A stretch of DNA of 9,937 nt. Origin: Bacteroidales bacterium. GTDB taxonomy: Bacteria; Bacteroidota; Bacteroidia; Bacteroidales; UBA932. Of this stretch, positions 1-7,926 are shown one piece after another (within the stretch, counting starts at the first letter, position 1; the number at the start of each line of letters is the position of its first letter). The stretch covers positions 1 through 9,937 of the forward strand of contig JAHHQP010000046.1 of the NCBI GenBank assembly GCA_020026355.1, in the 5' to 3' direction. A model generated the notes under the pieces. The model was not told the origin of the DNA, made no database searches, and saw nothing but the letters and a program-made list of their open reading frames with translations. The position numbers and the translations under genes were made by a program.

Positions 1-2
1 GA

Positions 3-68
3 CTAGGACTGCTCGATGAACTGGAAACTCAATTGTTCGGCAAGGGAGGACATTATGAAATCGCATAA
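3..68 (+). CDS. C-terminal end of an unidentified upstream protein (partial)
   Basis: The window opens inside a frame that reads 21 codons, L-G-L-L-D-E-L-E-T-Q-L-F-G-K-G-G-H-Y-E-I-A, and stops at the TAA at 66-68. The other two plus frames stop within the first 20 bases. The peptide looks like an amphipathic helix followed by a short glycine-rich tail, as expected for the end of a folded protein. The stop is 24 bases before the next start on the same strand, so this gene may belong to the same transcription unit. Too little is visible to name a family, and an open stretch this short could be chance. Confidence 0.4.
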   Translation, partial: LGLLDELETQLFGKGGHYEIA

Positions 69-92
69 TTTTTAACGAAAACCACATAATTC

Positions 93-1256
93 ATGAAAAA
101 AATAACTGTAACAATCCTGAAGGCCGTCTTATACGTAGGAGTACTGACACCCCTCCTTTCGGCTTGTGAAAAAGACCAAGCGACAGCAGGCCAGACACGT
201 CCCTCTGTAAAATTCGAAAAAGACTTTATGGAGCGGCTCCATTTCCCACTATCTGATGCAATTATCTACAGCAAAGGAGTCGGTTTGAACCGCAACGCCA
301 TCATCCAAAGTTTCGACATTGCGAAAGATGGTTCTATCTATTATAATCAGATCGCCGGGAACACCTTACACCAGATGAACATCATCCACGGACAGCCAGG
401 TGAAGAAAACCCCGGAGAGATGATGGTACTGGAATACTTCGGGCATGGCTCGAACATGGCAATAGAAGAGACCAAGCATGGCACCTATATATGGATGGGC
501 AGCTATGGAAACAAGGGCAGCGACGGAACTTACGGCGGCTCACAAGCGATTTCCCGTATCAAATTCGTTCCGGGGACGACAGTCCAATGCGATGCCGGAG
601 AAACATTCTACTTGCCAGGAGCCAAAAATATCCACCCTGCCATCAACCAGGAGAAGGACCTCCTCGGAATCGAATTCTCTGAAAAGAAATCCGGTTTCTA
701 CATCCGTAACTTCATCGTCTATCGGCTGAGCGAGGCAATGAAACTCGAACCCGAAAAGATGAAACTTGCAGAAAAGATCACTTACGGCGGTGAAGACCAG
801 CGTCCGGAGGTCAGCGAAATCACAGAAATCTCCGCCAGAAACCTTTCCCGACTCGAGGCTCTTTTCCACATCAAGCTCGCCGACGGCTTCGGAGATAATG
901 GAGGCCTCGTCGGCAAATATGCTTTCCAAGGCTTCGACATCGATGAGGAATTCATTTATTATTATGAAGGATGGGGCAATGATAACGACCCTAAGAAATC
1001 CTCGCATGCTATCGTCAGCGTTGTGGACAAAAGACTCAACCTACTCAGCCGCAAGGAAGTCAAAGCCTTTGAAGACCCTGATCTGCTGATGAAGTTCGAC
1101 ATGTCTGACCGAGGCTATTTTGAAGCTGAAGGAATCAAAATCAAAGGCAACAAACTCTACATCGGCGGGGCAACCCGTAAAATCATGAAAGTTACCTGGC
1201 CAAATGGAAAAGTAGAAAATATAGATCGTCGTCTGGCTAACATTCTCGTCTACTGA
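93..1256 (+). CDS. Lipoprotein with a putative TagC/helveticin J-like beta-propeller
   Basis: 387 residues. A lipoprotein signal peptide ends in the lipobox L-L-S-A-C, with Cys25 as the acylated residue; the following E-K-D is partly acidic, as in Bacteroidota surface-export signals. The rest looks like an all-beta repeat protein. Two related blade-like segments are visible: residues 70-87 (QSFDIAKDGSIYYNQ) and 277-294 (QGFDIDEEFIYYYEG). Between and after them are a Y-F-G-H-G-S-N-M-A-I-E strip (115-125), a G-T-Y-I-W-M-G-S strand (130-137) and a late E-A-E-G-I-K-I-K-G-N-K-L-Y-I strand pair (344-357). From memory, this pattern matches the propeller shared by class III bacteriocin helveticin J, teichoic-acid protein TagC and phage P68-type receptor-binding proteins. 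No catalytic motif was seen. It lies 44 bp upstream of the next lipoprotein gene and heads the visible operon, so a surface role in binding a glycan or envelope polymer is inferred. Generic six-bladed or YncE-like propellers are the main alternatives. Confidence 0.6.
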   Translation: MKKITVTILKAVLYVGVLTPLLSACEKDQATAGQTRPSVKFEKDFMERLHFPLSDAIIYSKGVGLNRNAIIQSFDIAKDGSIYYNQIAGNTLHQMNIIHGQPGEENPGEMMVLEYFGHGSNMAIEETKHGTYIWMGSYGNKGSDGTYGGSQAISRIKFVPGTTVQCDAGETFYLPGAKNIHPAINQEKDLLGIEFSEKKSGFYIRNFIVYRLSEAMKLEPEKMKLAEKITYGGEDQRPEVSEITEISARNLSRLEALFHIKLADGFGDNGGLVGKYAFQGFDIDEEFIYYYEGWGNDNDPKKSSHAIVSVVDKRLNLLSRKEVKAFEDPDLLMKFDMSDRGYFEAEGIKIKGNKLYIGGATRKIMKVTWPNGKVENIDRRLANILVY

Positions 1257-1300
1257 TTCCCCGCTTCCAAGATAATAACATTAGAAACTGATAAAATATC

Positions 1301-2797
1301 ATGAAAAGATTACTGACTCTCTGTATTTTGCTCCTCGGGATCCTGACATCCTGCAACAAGAACGTCACTCCTCCGATCCCGACAATCTACGAGTATGCCC
1401 TGACCGTAGTGGACAAGGCAGACTTCCCGATCGACGGCATCGAAGTCGAAGTCTTCATGCCCCATAAGCCCGATTTCGTGGTCATGAAAAAAACCACCGA
1501 CATCTTCGGGAAAACACATTTCCTGAACTTGAAAGAAGGCCAGTACCTGTTTGTAGCAAAAAAAACCGGCGAAACGGAAACAACACTGGCAAAAGCTGAA
1601 CTGACAGTAACATCAGATAACGGAAAAAACAACAGTATACTGAAAAGCAGCAGTTACGAAGTTCCTGTATCTGATCTCAAAGTCATTGTGAAATCAGATA
1701 AAGGCGTCGCCATTGAAGGCCGGAAAATAGAACTGGTCACTAAAGAAGGCGCCATACTCTACAAATCCGGGAAAACAGACGATAGAGGCGAACTCCTCAT
1801 CGAGAAGTTGCCGCTGATTTCCTTCTTCGTCAAGATTTATGACGAGTTCGACGAATTTGTCGCCATCACAGAAGAAGTGACGATCAGACCGGAAACCAAG
1901 AATGAAGTAGAATCCATCATCGTCAAGATGCAGCACAACTCAGACATTGTCGTCACCGGCATGCTCGTCGACCCGGCAGGAACCGACTGCCCTTCCAACG
2001 GATCTACTTCAGGAGGGGGATTCGCCCACCAGCCCGGCTATGAATACATCCAGCTGATGGCTTTGAAAGATATTGACTTCTCCGTCACTCCTTACTGCAT
2101 CGTTGTCTGCAACAATGTCAGCAAAGCAGAAGACAACAACTATCCATCCACCGGTAAAGGTTGGATCGGCAGCAAAGTCAGACCATCGAAGACAACCTAC
2201 CAGATCAACCTGACAGAAAGAAGTGTCAAGAAAGGAGAATTCTTCTACGTCGGACGATCAGGGCGGATGATTGCAAGCTATTACAATGAATGGGGCAGCC
2301 CGACCATCGAGGCAGACCGCTGGTGGACCTGGGAGTTCCGCTACAATGAAGGCGCTGACGGCAACGGCCTCGCGAAAGGCGGTTCCGGGCTATTCAACAA
2401 TCTCAGCAGCGGAAGCAATACCCCTGACGGCGTTGCTATCTTCAAAGGCACCTCAATTGATGAAAATACCATCCCTCAGGATGTCGTCTTCTACGGCAGA
2501 AATGCCAAGATCAGATCTGGAGACAATTACCGCATCTGCGACAACGATGTCTACAAGACCGTCAACTCAAAGGGAGAAGCTCAACCGAATTACGGTGACG
2601 GTACCAACATCTGGATGGCCGATCAAGGCTTCCACGACGACGGTTGCTTCATCATGATGGGAGGAATGGTTTCGTCTACAGAATGGCTCAAACCACGCAC
2701 AGGGAAAATCATCCAGCTGAAAGTCAAGGACGGCCCGACTTCCGTCAGCATCGCTGACATCGAAGACGTGGAAGGCGTTACCAAATTTTTCGAATGA
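1301..2797 (+). CDS. Lipoprotein with two Ig-like modules and a possible lamin-tail-like domain
   Basis: 498 residues. The signal peptide ends at lipobox I-L-T-S-C (Cys18). The next residues, N-K-N, lack the acidic cluster of a typical surface-export signal, so its facing is uncertain. Residues about 30-111 and 122-210 form two beta-sandwich modules of carboxypeptidase-regulatory or Cna-B type. Each has the 'special features that convey a message' logic: a D-I-F-G-K-T or D-D-R-G-E-L turn (67-72, 160-165) followed by a strand. The larger C-terminal part (about 215-498) has Y-E-Y-I-Q-L-M-A-L (248-256), an aromatic W-W-T-W-E-F strand (341-346) and P-D-G-V-A-I-F-K-G (375-383). This arrangement recalls the lamin-tail and DUF4876-type lipoproteins of Bacteroidota, but that assignment is tentative. 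No enzyme motif was seen. The gene sits 42 bp before susC, so it may be an accessory glycan-binding or adhesin-like protein of the same system. Confidence 0.6.
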   Translation: MKRLLTLCILLLGILTSCNKNVTPPIPTIYEYALTVVDKADFPIDGIEVEVFMPHKPDFVVMKKTTDIFGKTHFLNLKEGQYLFVAKKTGETETTLAKAELTVTSDNGKNNSILKSSSYEVPVSDLKVIVKSDKGVAIEGRKIELVTKEGAILYKSGKTDDRGELLIEKLPLISFFVKIYDEFDEFVAITEEVTIRPETKNEVESIIVKMQHNSDIVVTGMLVDPAGTDCPSNGSTSGGGFAHQPGYEYIQLMALKDIDFSVTPYCIVVCNNVSKAEDNNYPSTGKGWIGSKVRPSKTTYQINLTERSVKKGEFFYVGRSGRMIASYYNEWGSPTIEADRWWTWEFRYNEGADGNGLAKGGSGLFNNLSSGSNTPDGVAIFKGTSIDENTIPQDVVFYGRNAKIRSGDNYRICDNDVYKTVNSKGEAQPNYGDGTNIWMADQGFHDDGCFIMMGGMVSSTEWLKPRTGKIIQLKVKDGPTSVSIADIEDVEGVTKFFE

Positions 2798-2839
2798 CAA
2801 TAAAAACTAATATACCATGAAACATTAATTCTGAAAATT

Positions 2840-5800
2840 ATGATGAAAAGAAATATAGTCGGCAGTATTGCAATGGTCTCCCTGTGCTGCATTCTGGGAG
2901 TGCCGTCGATGAAAGCAACTTCCAAGCAAGGAGAAACAAAGCTGATCGCTACTGTTCAAGATGACATCATTGTCAAAGGCTGCATCAAGGATGCATCCGG
3001 TGCAAGACTGATCGGTGTAGGTGTCCGCATCGTCGGCACCAACCATGGTACCGTTACAGACCTGGACGGTAACTACAGCATCGCACTCTCGGATGCAAAT
3101 GCAAAATTAGAGTTTTCGTATATCGGATTCAATACTGAAATAGTCGCCTATGCTGGACAAGAGACCATCAATTTGACCCTACAGGAAGATATCAGGACTC
3201 TGGATGAAGTCGTTGTCGTAGGCTACGGTACGATGAAGAAACGCGATCTGGTCGGCGCTGTCGACCACATCGGATCAGATGCTCTGGAAGGACGTTCCGC
3301 TCCTTCACTGACACGTAGTCTGCAAGGACAGATTCCGAACCTGAACATCACCATGCGTGATGGTAAACCGGACCGTGGAGCTTCCTACAACATCCGTGGA
3401 ACGACATCCATCGGAGCCGGAGGATCCGCCCTCATCCTCATTGATGGCGTGGAAGGCGATCCGAACAGCATCAACCCGGAAGATATCGAAAGCGTTTCCG
3501 TACTGAAAGATGCCTCCTCTGCCGCAGTCTATGGCGCGAGAGGTACTTTCGGAGTCGTGCTCATCACAACAAAAAATGCATCAAAAGGTAAGGTAAAGGT
3601 CAACTACAACGGAAGCGTCTCCTTCAATCAGCGCACTGTCAAACCGAATCTCGTGACCAATGGCCTGCAGTGGACCGATGATTTCGTCGAGGCTTACTAC
3701 AACAACAAAGGCGTCATGCCATCAACCATCAACAACATCTTCCGCTATTCTCCGGAATGGCATGAAGAACTCCGCAGACACAATGCAAATCCGGAACTCC
3801 CGGTTGTCCAGATCAACGAAAATACCGGTGAATACGAATATTTCGGCAACACGGACTGGGATACTCTCCTGTTCAAAGATGTGGCAACCGGAACCGACCA
3901 CTCCATCAGCGTGACCGGAGGCAACGAAAAATCCAGCTTCTATGTATCCGGAAGATATTTCATGCAAAACGGTATCTACCGCAGAAACACCGACGATTTC
4001 AACCGCGGCAACGTCCGGGCGAAAGGACAGATCCAGATTCTGCCTTGGTTAAGCATCGACAACAACTTCGACTTGATGCAGAAATCCTATACCTATCCGC
4101 TGATATCCTATGACCACACCTTGAACATCCAACGTAACTTGGAACATCAAGGCTTCCCGATGGCTGTACTCTACAATCCAGACGGCTCCCTGACCTACAG
4201 CGCCGTATACAATGCAGTCGGTGACTTCTATAACGAGACCTCCAGACAAATCCAGAACACACTCCAGATCAAGAATACGGTCGGACTCAACATCGTCCCG
4301 ATCAAGGACGTGCTCCGTTTCCGTGGTGACTTCACCTACATGAACACTCATTACAAGAAACTCCGTACCTTGAACTACGTGCCTTACAGTACCGGTCCTG
4401 GCAGATTCTCTGAAAAGGGAAAGAGCATCATGATGAATTCGGATGACGAGACCCAGTACATGGCAGCCAACATAAACGGAACCTGGACTCCGAGACTCGG
4501 AGACCGCCACTCCTTGACCGTCATGGCCGGATGGAACCTGGAAACTTCCAAAATGGACCACCATTACATGGAACGCGACGGTTTCCTCTTCCCGGACAAA
4601 CCGAACTTCGAGCTGATGGACGGCATCAACTACAAGCTCGGACAAAGTGACAAGAACTGGGCTTATGTGGGCATTTTCTACAGATTGAACTACAACTACA
4701 AAGGCCGTTACCTCATCGAGACCAGTGGCCGTTACGACGGTTCTTCCAAGTTCCCGGTCAACCAGAAGTGGGGATTCTTCCCGTCAGCATCATTGGCCTG
4801 GAGGATTTCAGAAGAGAAATGGATGGAAGGCGCCAAATCATGGATGGATAACTTCAAACTACGATTCTCAGTCGGCTCACTGGGCAACGGCAACGTCGCT
4901 CCTTACATGTTCCTTCCGACCATGGCAATGCACAAGACGAATGTCATTCTCGGCGGACAGCAGGTCAACTACACGCAGTATCCGGGACTGATTCCGGACA
5001 GTCTGACCTGGGAGACCGTGACCACCTATGACGCGGGCATCGACGTCGACCTGTTCAAGGACCGTTTCTCTTTCGCTTTCGACTGGTACAACCGAAATAC
5101 GACTGACATGTACACCGTAGGTCCGACCTTGCCGGAAGTGCTGGGTACGACACAACCTAAAGGAAACTATGCCGACTTGAAGACACAGGGATGGGAGTTC
5201 ACGATTTCCTGGAGAGACAGTTTCAAACTGGCCGGAAGCGACTTCCAGTACGGGCTCAAATTCATGTTGTGGGATAGTCAAAGCTGGATTACCAAGTACA
5301 ACAACGAAACCGGCAAGATCAGCGATTATTACGAAGGCTACAAGATCGGTGACATCTGGGGTTACCAGATTGAAGGTCTCTTCACCTCCTATGATGACAT
5401 TGCCAACCATGCCGACCAAAATTACATAAAAATCAGCGACTCCCGTGTATGGCAACCCGGTGACCTCAAATTCAAGGACGTGAATGGAGACGGAAAGATC
5501 GACAAAGGCGCTCAGACTCTTGAAGACCATGGTGACCTTGTCATCGTCGGCAACGAAGCACAGCGCTACCAGTTCGGTTTGAACCTCAACCTCAATTGGA
5601 AAGGATTCGGTATCAGTGCCTTCTTCCAGGGTGTAGGCAAGAAAGATTGGTATCCGGGACAAGACTCCGGTCTGTTCTGGGGAAAATACAACCGTCCCTA
5701 CGGCTATGATCTGAAAATGCACGAAGACCGCTGGACGCCTGCTAATCCGAATCCAGATGCTTACTGGCCTAGACTCATCGGCTACTCCTCCCAAAACAGC

Positions 5801-6100
5801 GAACGTCCTATGGGTACACCGAATAACCGGTACATGCAGGACGCTTCCTACCTCCGTCTGAAAGCACTCACCATCGACTATTCATTACCGAAACAGTGGA
5901 TCGAGAAAATGAAGATCAGTGCTTTCAAGATTTACTTTACCGGAGAGAACATGTTCACCTTCTCCAACATCTGCGAGAACTTCGACCCGGAAGTCATACA
6001 GGGTGGTGATCCGGATCTGAAAGATCGTGGCGGAAAAGAACAGGGTTACAGCTACCCTATGCTGAAATCTTTCACCATAGGATTGAATATCTCATTTTAA
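2840..6100 (+). CDS. susC-like: SusC-type TonB-dependent outer-membrane transporter
   Basis: 1086 residues, normal for SusC. It imports the oligosaccharide captured by its SusD partner through the outer membrane, powered by TonB-ExbBD. Order of parts: a signal peptide of about 26 residues; a carboxypeptidase-D regulatory-like domain (about 43-118, with V-T-D-L-D-G-N-Y-S at 72-80); the Ton-box region L-D-E-V-V-V-V-G-Y-G-T (121-131); the plug (about 138-246, ending G-V-V-L-I-T-T-K at 238-245); then a long aromatic-rich beta-barrel ending G-L-N-I-S-F, with the terminal Phe expected of an outer-membrane barrel. A D-V-N-G-D-G-K-I-D loop (880-888) resembles a calcium site and is common in this family. 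Two ATGs are adjacent (2840 and 2843) and either could be used. susD follows after 15 bp. The family is certain; the substrate is not readable from this protein. Confidence 0.97.
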   Translation: MMKRNIVGSIAMVSLCCILGVPSMKATSKQGETKLIATVQDDIIVKGCIKDASGARLIGVGVRIVGTNHGTVTDLDGNYSIALSDANAKLEFSYIGFNTEIVAYAGQETINLTLQEDIRTLDEVVVVGYGTMKKRDLVGAVDHIGSDALEGRSAPSLTRSLQGQIPNLNITMRDGKPDRGASYNIRGTTSIGAGGSALILIDGVEGDPNSINPEDIESVSVLKDASSAAVYGARGTFGVVLITTKNASKGKVKVNYNGSVSFNQRTVKPNLVTNGLQWTDDFVEAYYNNKGVMPSTINNIFRYSPEWHEELRRHNANPELPVVQINENTGEYEYFGNTDWDTLLFKDVATGTDHSISVTGGNEKSSFYVSGRYFMQNGIYRRNTDDFNRGNVRAKGQIQILPWLSIDNNFDLMQKSYTYPLISYDHTLNIQRNLEHQGFPMAVLYNPDGSLTYSAVYNAVGDFYNETSRQIQNTLQIKNTVGLNIVPIKDVLRFRGDFTYMNTHYKKLRTLNYVPYSTGPGRFSEKGKSIMMNSDDETQYMAANINGTWTPRLGDRHSLTVMAGWNLETSKMDHHYMERDGFLFPDKPNFELMDGINYKLGQSDKNWAYVGIFYRLNYNYKGRYLIETSGRYDGSSKFPVNQKWGFFPSASLAWRISEEKWMEGAKSWMDNFKLRFSVGSLGNGNVAPYMFLPTMAMHKTNVILGGQQVNYTQYPGLIPDSLTWETVTTYDAGIDVDLFKDRFSFAFDWYNRNTTDMYTVGPTLPEVLGTTQPKGNYADLKTQGWEFTISWRDSFKLAGSDFQYGLKFMLWDSQSWITKYNNETGKISDYYEGYKIGDIWGYQIEGLFTSYDDIANHADQNYIKISDSRVWQPGDLKFKDVNGDGKIDKGAQTLEDHGDLVIVGNEAQRYQFGLNLNLNWKGFGISAFFQGVGKKDWYPGQDSGLFWGKYNRPYGYDLKMHEDRWTPANPNPDAYWPRLIGYSSQNSERPMGTPNNRYMQDASYLRLKALTIDYSLPKQWIEKMKISAFKIYFTGENMFTFSNICENFDPEVIQGGDPDLKDRGGKEQGYSYPMLKSFTIGLNISF

Positions 6101-6115
6101 AAACAGAAATTGAAC

Positions 6116-7867
6116 ATGAAAAAAATATTATTGGCAATCATTGCTTCAGGACTGATTTTCACTTCCTGTGATGACTTCCTGACCAGAAATCCAGGAAACA
6201 AGATAACCCCTGACAATTTCTTCAAGAACGAAAGGGAAATCGAACTCTACGCGAACTCTTTCTACGAGCGTCAGATGCCGGCTACCGATATCGCTGAAGG
6301 AGAGAAAATGACCGATCTGATCGTCATCACCACTCCGGAATCTTATCTTACAGACGGCTATAGCCCTGCTGATGCCGGCGGATGGAGCTGGTCCAATCTC
6401 AGGAACATCAACTATTTCATCAGCAAAGTAAAGGACTCCCCTGTCTCAGAGAATATCCGGAACAAATGGATCGGCATCGCCAGATTCTGGAGAGCCATGT
6501 TTTATTTCGATAAAGTGAAATATTTCGGCGATGTGCCGTATTACGACTCTTGTCTGGAACCGGACGATAAGGAAGGTCTCTACAAGAAGAGAGATCCGAG
6601 GACCCTCGTCATGGACAAAGTTCTAGAGGACCTGGACGCCGCTATCGAATACGGTACCCCATCCAAGGACGGCTCCTGTACCTACGTGACGAAATATGTG
6701 GCGTTGGCCTACAAATCCAGAGTCTGTCTCTTCGAAGGTACTTTCCGGAAATACCACCCGGAATATGCTCTTCCCGATGCAGAGAAATGGCTGCAGGAAT
6801 CCGTCAAAGCTGCTGAAGAACTGATTGCTTCCGGCGAATACAAGCTCCACAACACCGGCAACGCTGACGCGGACTACAGAGCGCTCTTCACCGCTGTCGA
6901 CTGTGCTGGGATTCCTGCCATTTCAGATGAAGTCATCTGGGCCCAGGTCTATGACTTGAGTTTCAGAAGATGGCACGACCTGACCTGGAAATACAATTCC
7001 GGAACCTACGGCAGCAGATGGTCCCTCAACCGTACCTTTGTAAACACCTACCTGATGACAGACGGTTCTCGTTTCACCGATCAGGAAAACTGCAACGCGA
7101 TCGAGTTCGCACAGGAAATGCAGAACCGCGACCGCCGGTTGAAACAGACGATCCGTTATCCGGGTTACAAACGCAGCAACGGCAAGACCGCACTTCCGGA
7201 CTTCGCTTTCACCCTGAACGGTTACCACATGTATAAATGGAGTCTGGACGACGATTACTTCGATTCCAAGAAAGAAGCGACCAATGCCGTCCCTATCCTC
7301 CGTTACGCAGAAGTCTTGCTCAATTATGCAGAAGCGAAAGCTGAACTCGGAGAAATGGGAAGCACCGTCTGGAACAAAACCATCAAGGCACTCCGCGAAA
7401 GAGCAGGGGTGAAAGGCACGGAACCGGCTGAAGCCGACCAGTACCTCATCCAGCACTTCTATCCGGAACTGACGGACAAATACCTGCTGGAAATCCGACG
7501 TGAGCGCGCGTGTGAACTGGTGGGAGAGAACCTCAGGAACGACGACCTCATGCGTTGGAAGAGAGGAGAACTGACCACCATGGAGTGGAAAGGCATCTAT
7601 GTTCCGGAAGTGAACAAGCCTCAGGATCTGGATGGCGACGGCAAGAATGACATCTGCTTCTACAGTGGCAAGAAGCCATCGGTTTCTGGGGTGAAATTCG
7701 TGGCCCTCAACGACAACTTCACCGTAACGGACGGAAACCATGGCAATCTGGTCTGGGCAAAAGGCGTGGAAAGGAGCTGGCGTGACCACAAATATCTCCA
7801 TCCGATTCCACGTAATGTCAGAGTATTGAATCCTACTCTAGAACAGAATCCAGGCTGGGAAGAATAA
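6116..7867 (+). CDS. susD-like: SusD/RagB-type surface glycan-binding lipoprotein
   Basis: 583 residues from the ATG at 6116. An in-frame TTG at 6110 would add only two residues and is less likely. Lipobox F-T-S-C gives Cys18, followed by D-D-F-L, the acidic context usual for surface SusD proteins. Family hallmarks occur in order: L-R-N-I-N-Y-F-I (95-102); F-W-R-A-M-F-Y-F-D-K-V-K-Y-F-G-D-V-P (124-141); the TPR-like helix A-L-A-Y-K-S-R-V-C-L-F-E-G (196-208); L-R-Y-A-E-V-L-L-N-Y-A-E-A-K (395-408); I-R-R-E-R-A-C-E-L (460-468); and the C-terminal L-H-P-I-P-R (561-566) with N-P-G-W (578-581). It forms the lid of the SusCD complex, presenting glycan to the transporter at the cell surface. A D-L-D-G-D-G-K-N-D loop (504-512) may bind calcium. 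It is almost certainly co-translated or at least co-transcribed with susC. Confidence 0.97.
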   Translation: MKKILLAIIASGLIFTSCDDFLTRNPGNKITPDNFFKNEREIELYANSFYERQMPATDIAEGEKMTDLIVITTPESYLTDGYSPADAGGWSWSNLRNINYFISKVKDSPVSENIRNKWIGIARFWRAMFYFDKVKYFGDVPYYDSCLEPDDKEGLYKKRDPRTLVMDKVLEDLDAAIEYGTPSKDGSCTYVTKYVALAYKSRVCLFEGTFRKYHPEYALPDAEKWLQESVKAAEELIASGEYKLHNTGNADADYRALFTAVDCAGIPAISDEVIWAQVYDLSFRRWHDLTWKYNSGTYGSRWSLNRTFVNTYLMTDGSRFTDQENCNAIEFAQEMQNRDRRLKQTIRYPGYKRSNGKTALPDFAFTLNGYHMYKWSLDDDYFDSKKEATNAVPILRYAEVLLNYAEAKAELGEMGSTVWNKTIKALRERAGVKGTEPAEADQYLIQHFYPELTDKYLLEIRRERACELVGENLRNDDLMRWKRGELTTMEWKGIYVPEVNKPQDLDGDGKNDICFYSGKKPSVSGVKFVALNDNFTVTDGNHGNLVWAKGVERSWRDHKYLHPIPRNVRVLNPTLEQNPGWEE

Positions 7868-7877
7868 TCGACAGGAA

Positions 7878-7907
7878 AGATACGGCCACCTGAACCTGAC
7901 CGTATCT
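7878..7907 (+). other. Intercistronic stem-loop between susD and the GH13 gene
   Basis: The arms AGATACGG (7878-7885) and CCGTATCT (7900-7907) are perfect reverse complements and enclose a 14-base loop. The element fills the middle of the 59-bp gap between the susD stop and the GH13 start, the widest gap among the five complete genes. It is followed by GCCTAAAAAAC, not a T-tract, so it is not a standard intrinsic terminator on the plus strand. It could be an mRNA-stability or processing element, or a weak attenuator that lets susCD transcripts outnumber the enzyme message. The inverted repeat is directly visible; its function is inference. Confidence 0.5.
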
Positions 7908-7926
7908 GCCTAAAAAACAATGAGAC

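Noticed and set aside
66..73. TAATTTTT as a possible Bacteroidota -7 element before the first lipoprotein gene.
   Set aside because: It lacks the final G of TAnnTTTG and has no TTTG-like -33 element at about 20 bp spacing. It also overlaps the stop of the preceding gene, and A/T-rich leaders are common here.
2817..2828. A three-codon ATG-AAA-CAT-TAA minicistron just upstream of susC, considered as a leader peptide.
   Set aside because: Too short to distinguish from chance, and there is no associated attenuator hairpin in the 42-bp gap.
7920..7926. An ATG at 7920 just before the GH13 start at 7927, considered as an alternative start.
   Set aside because: It is in a different frame. The 7927 ATG gives a clean signal peptide.
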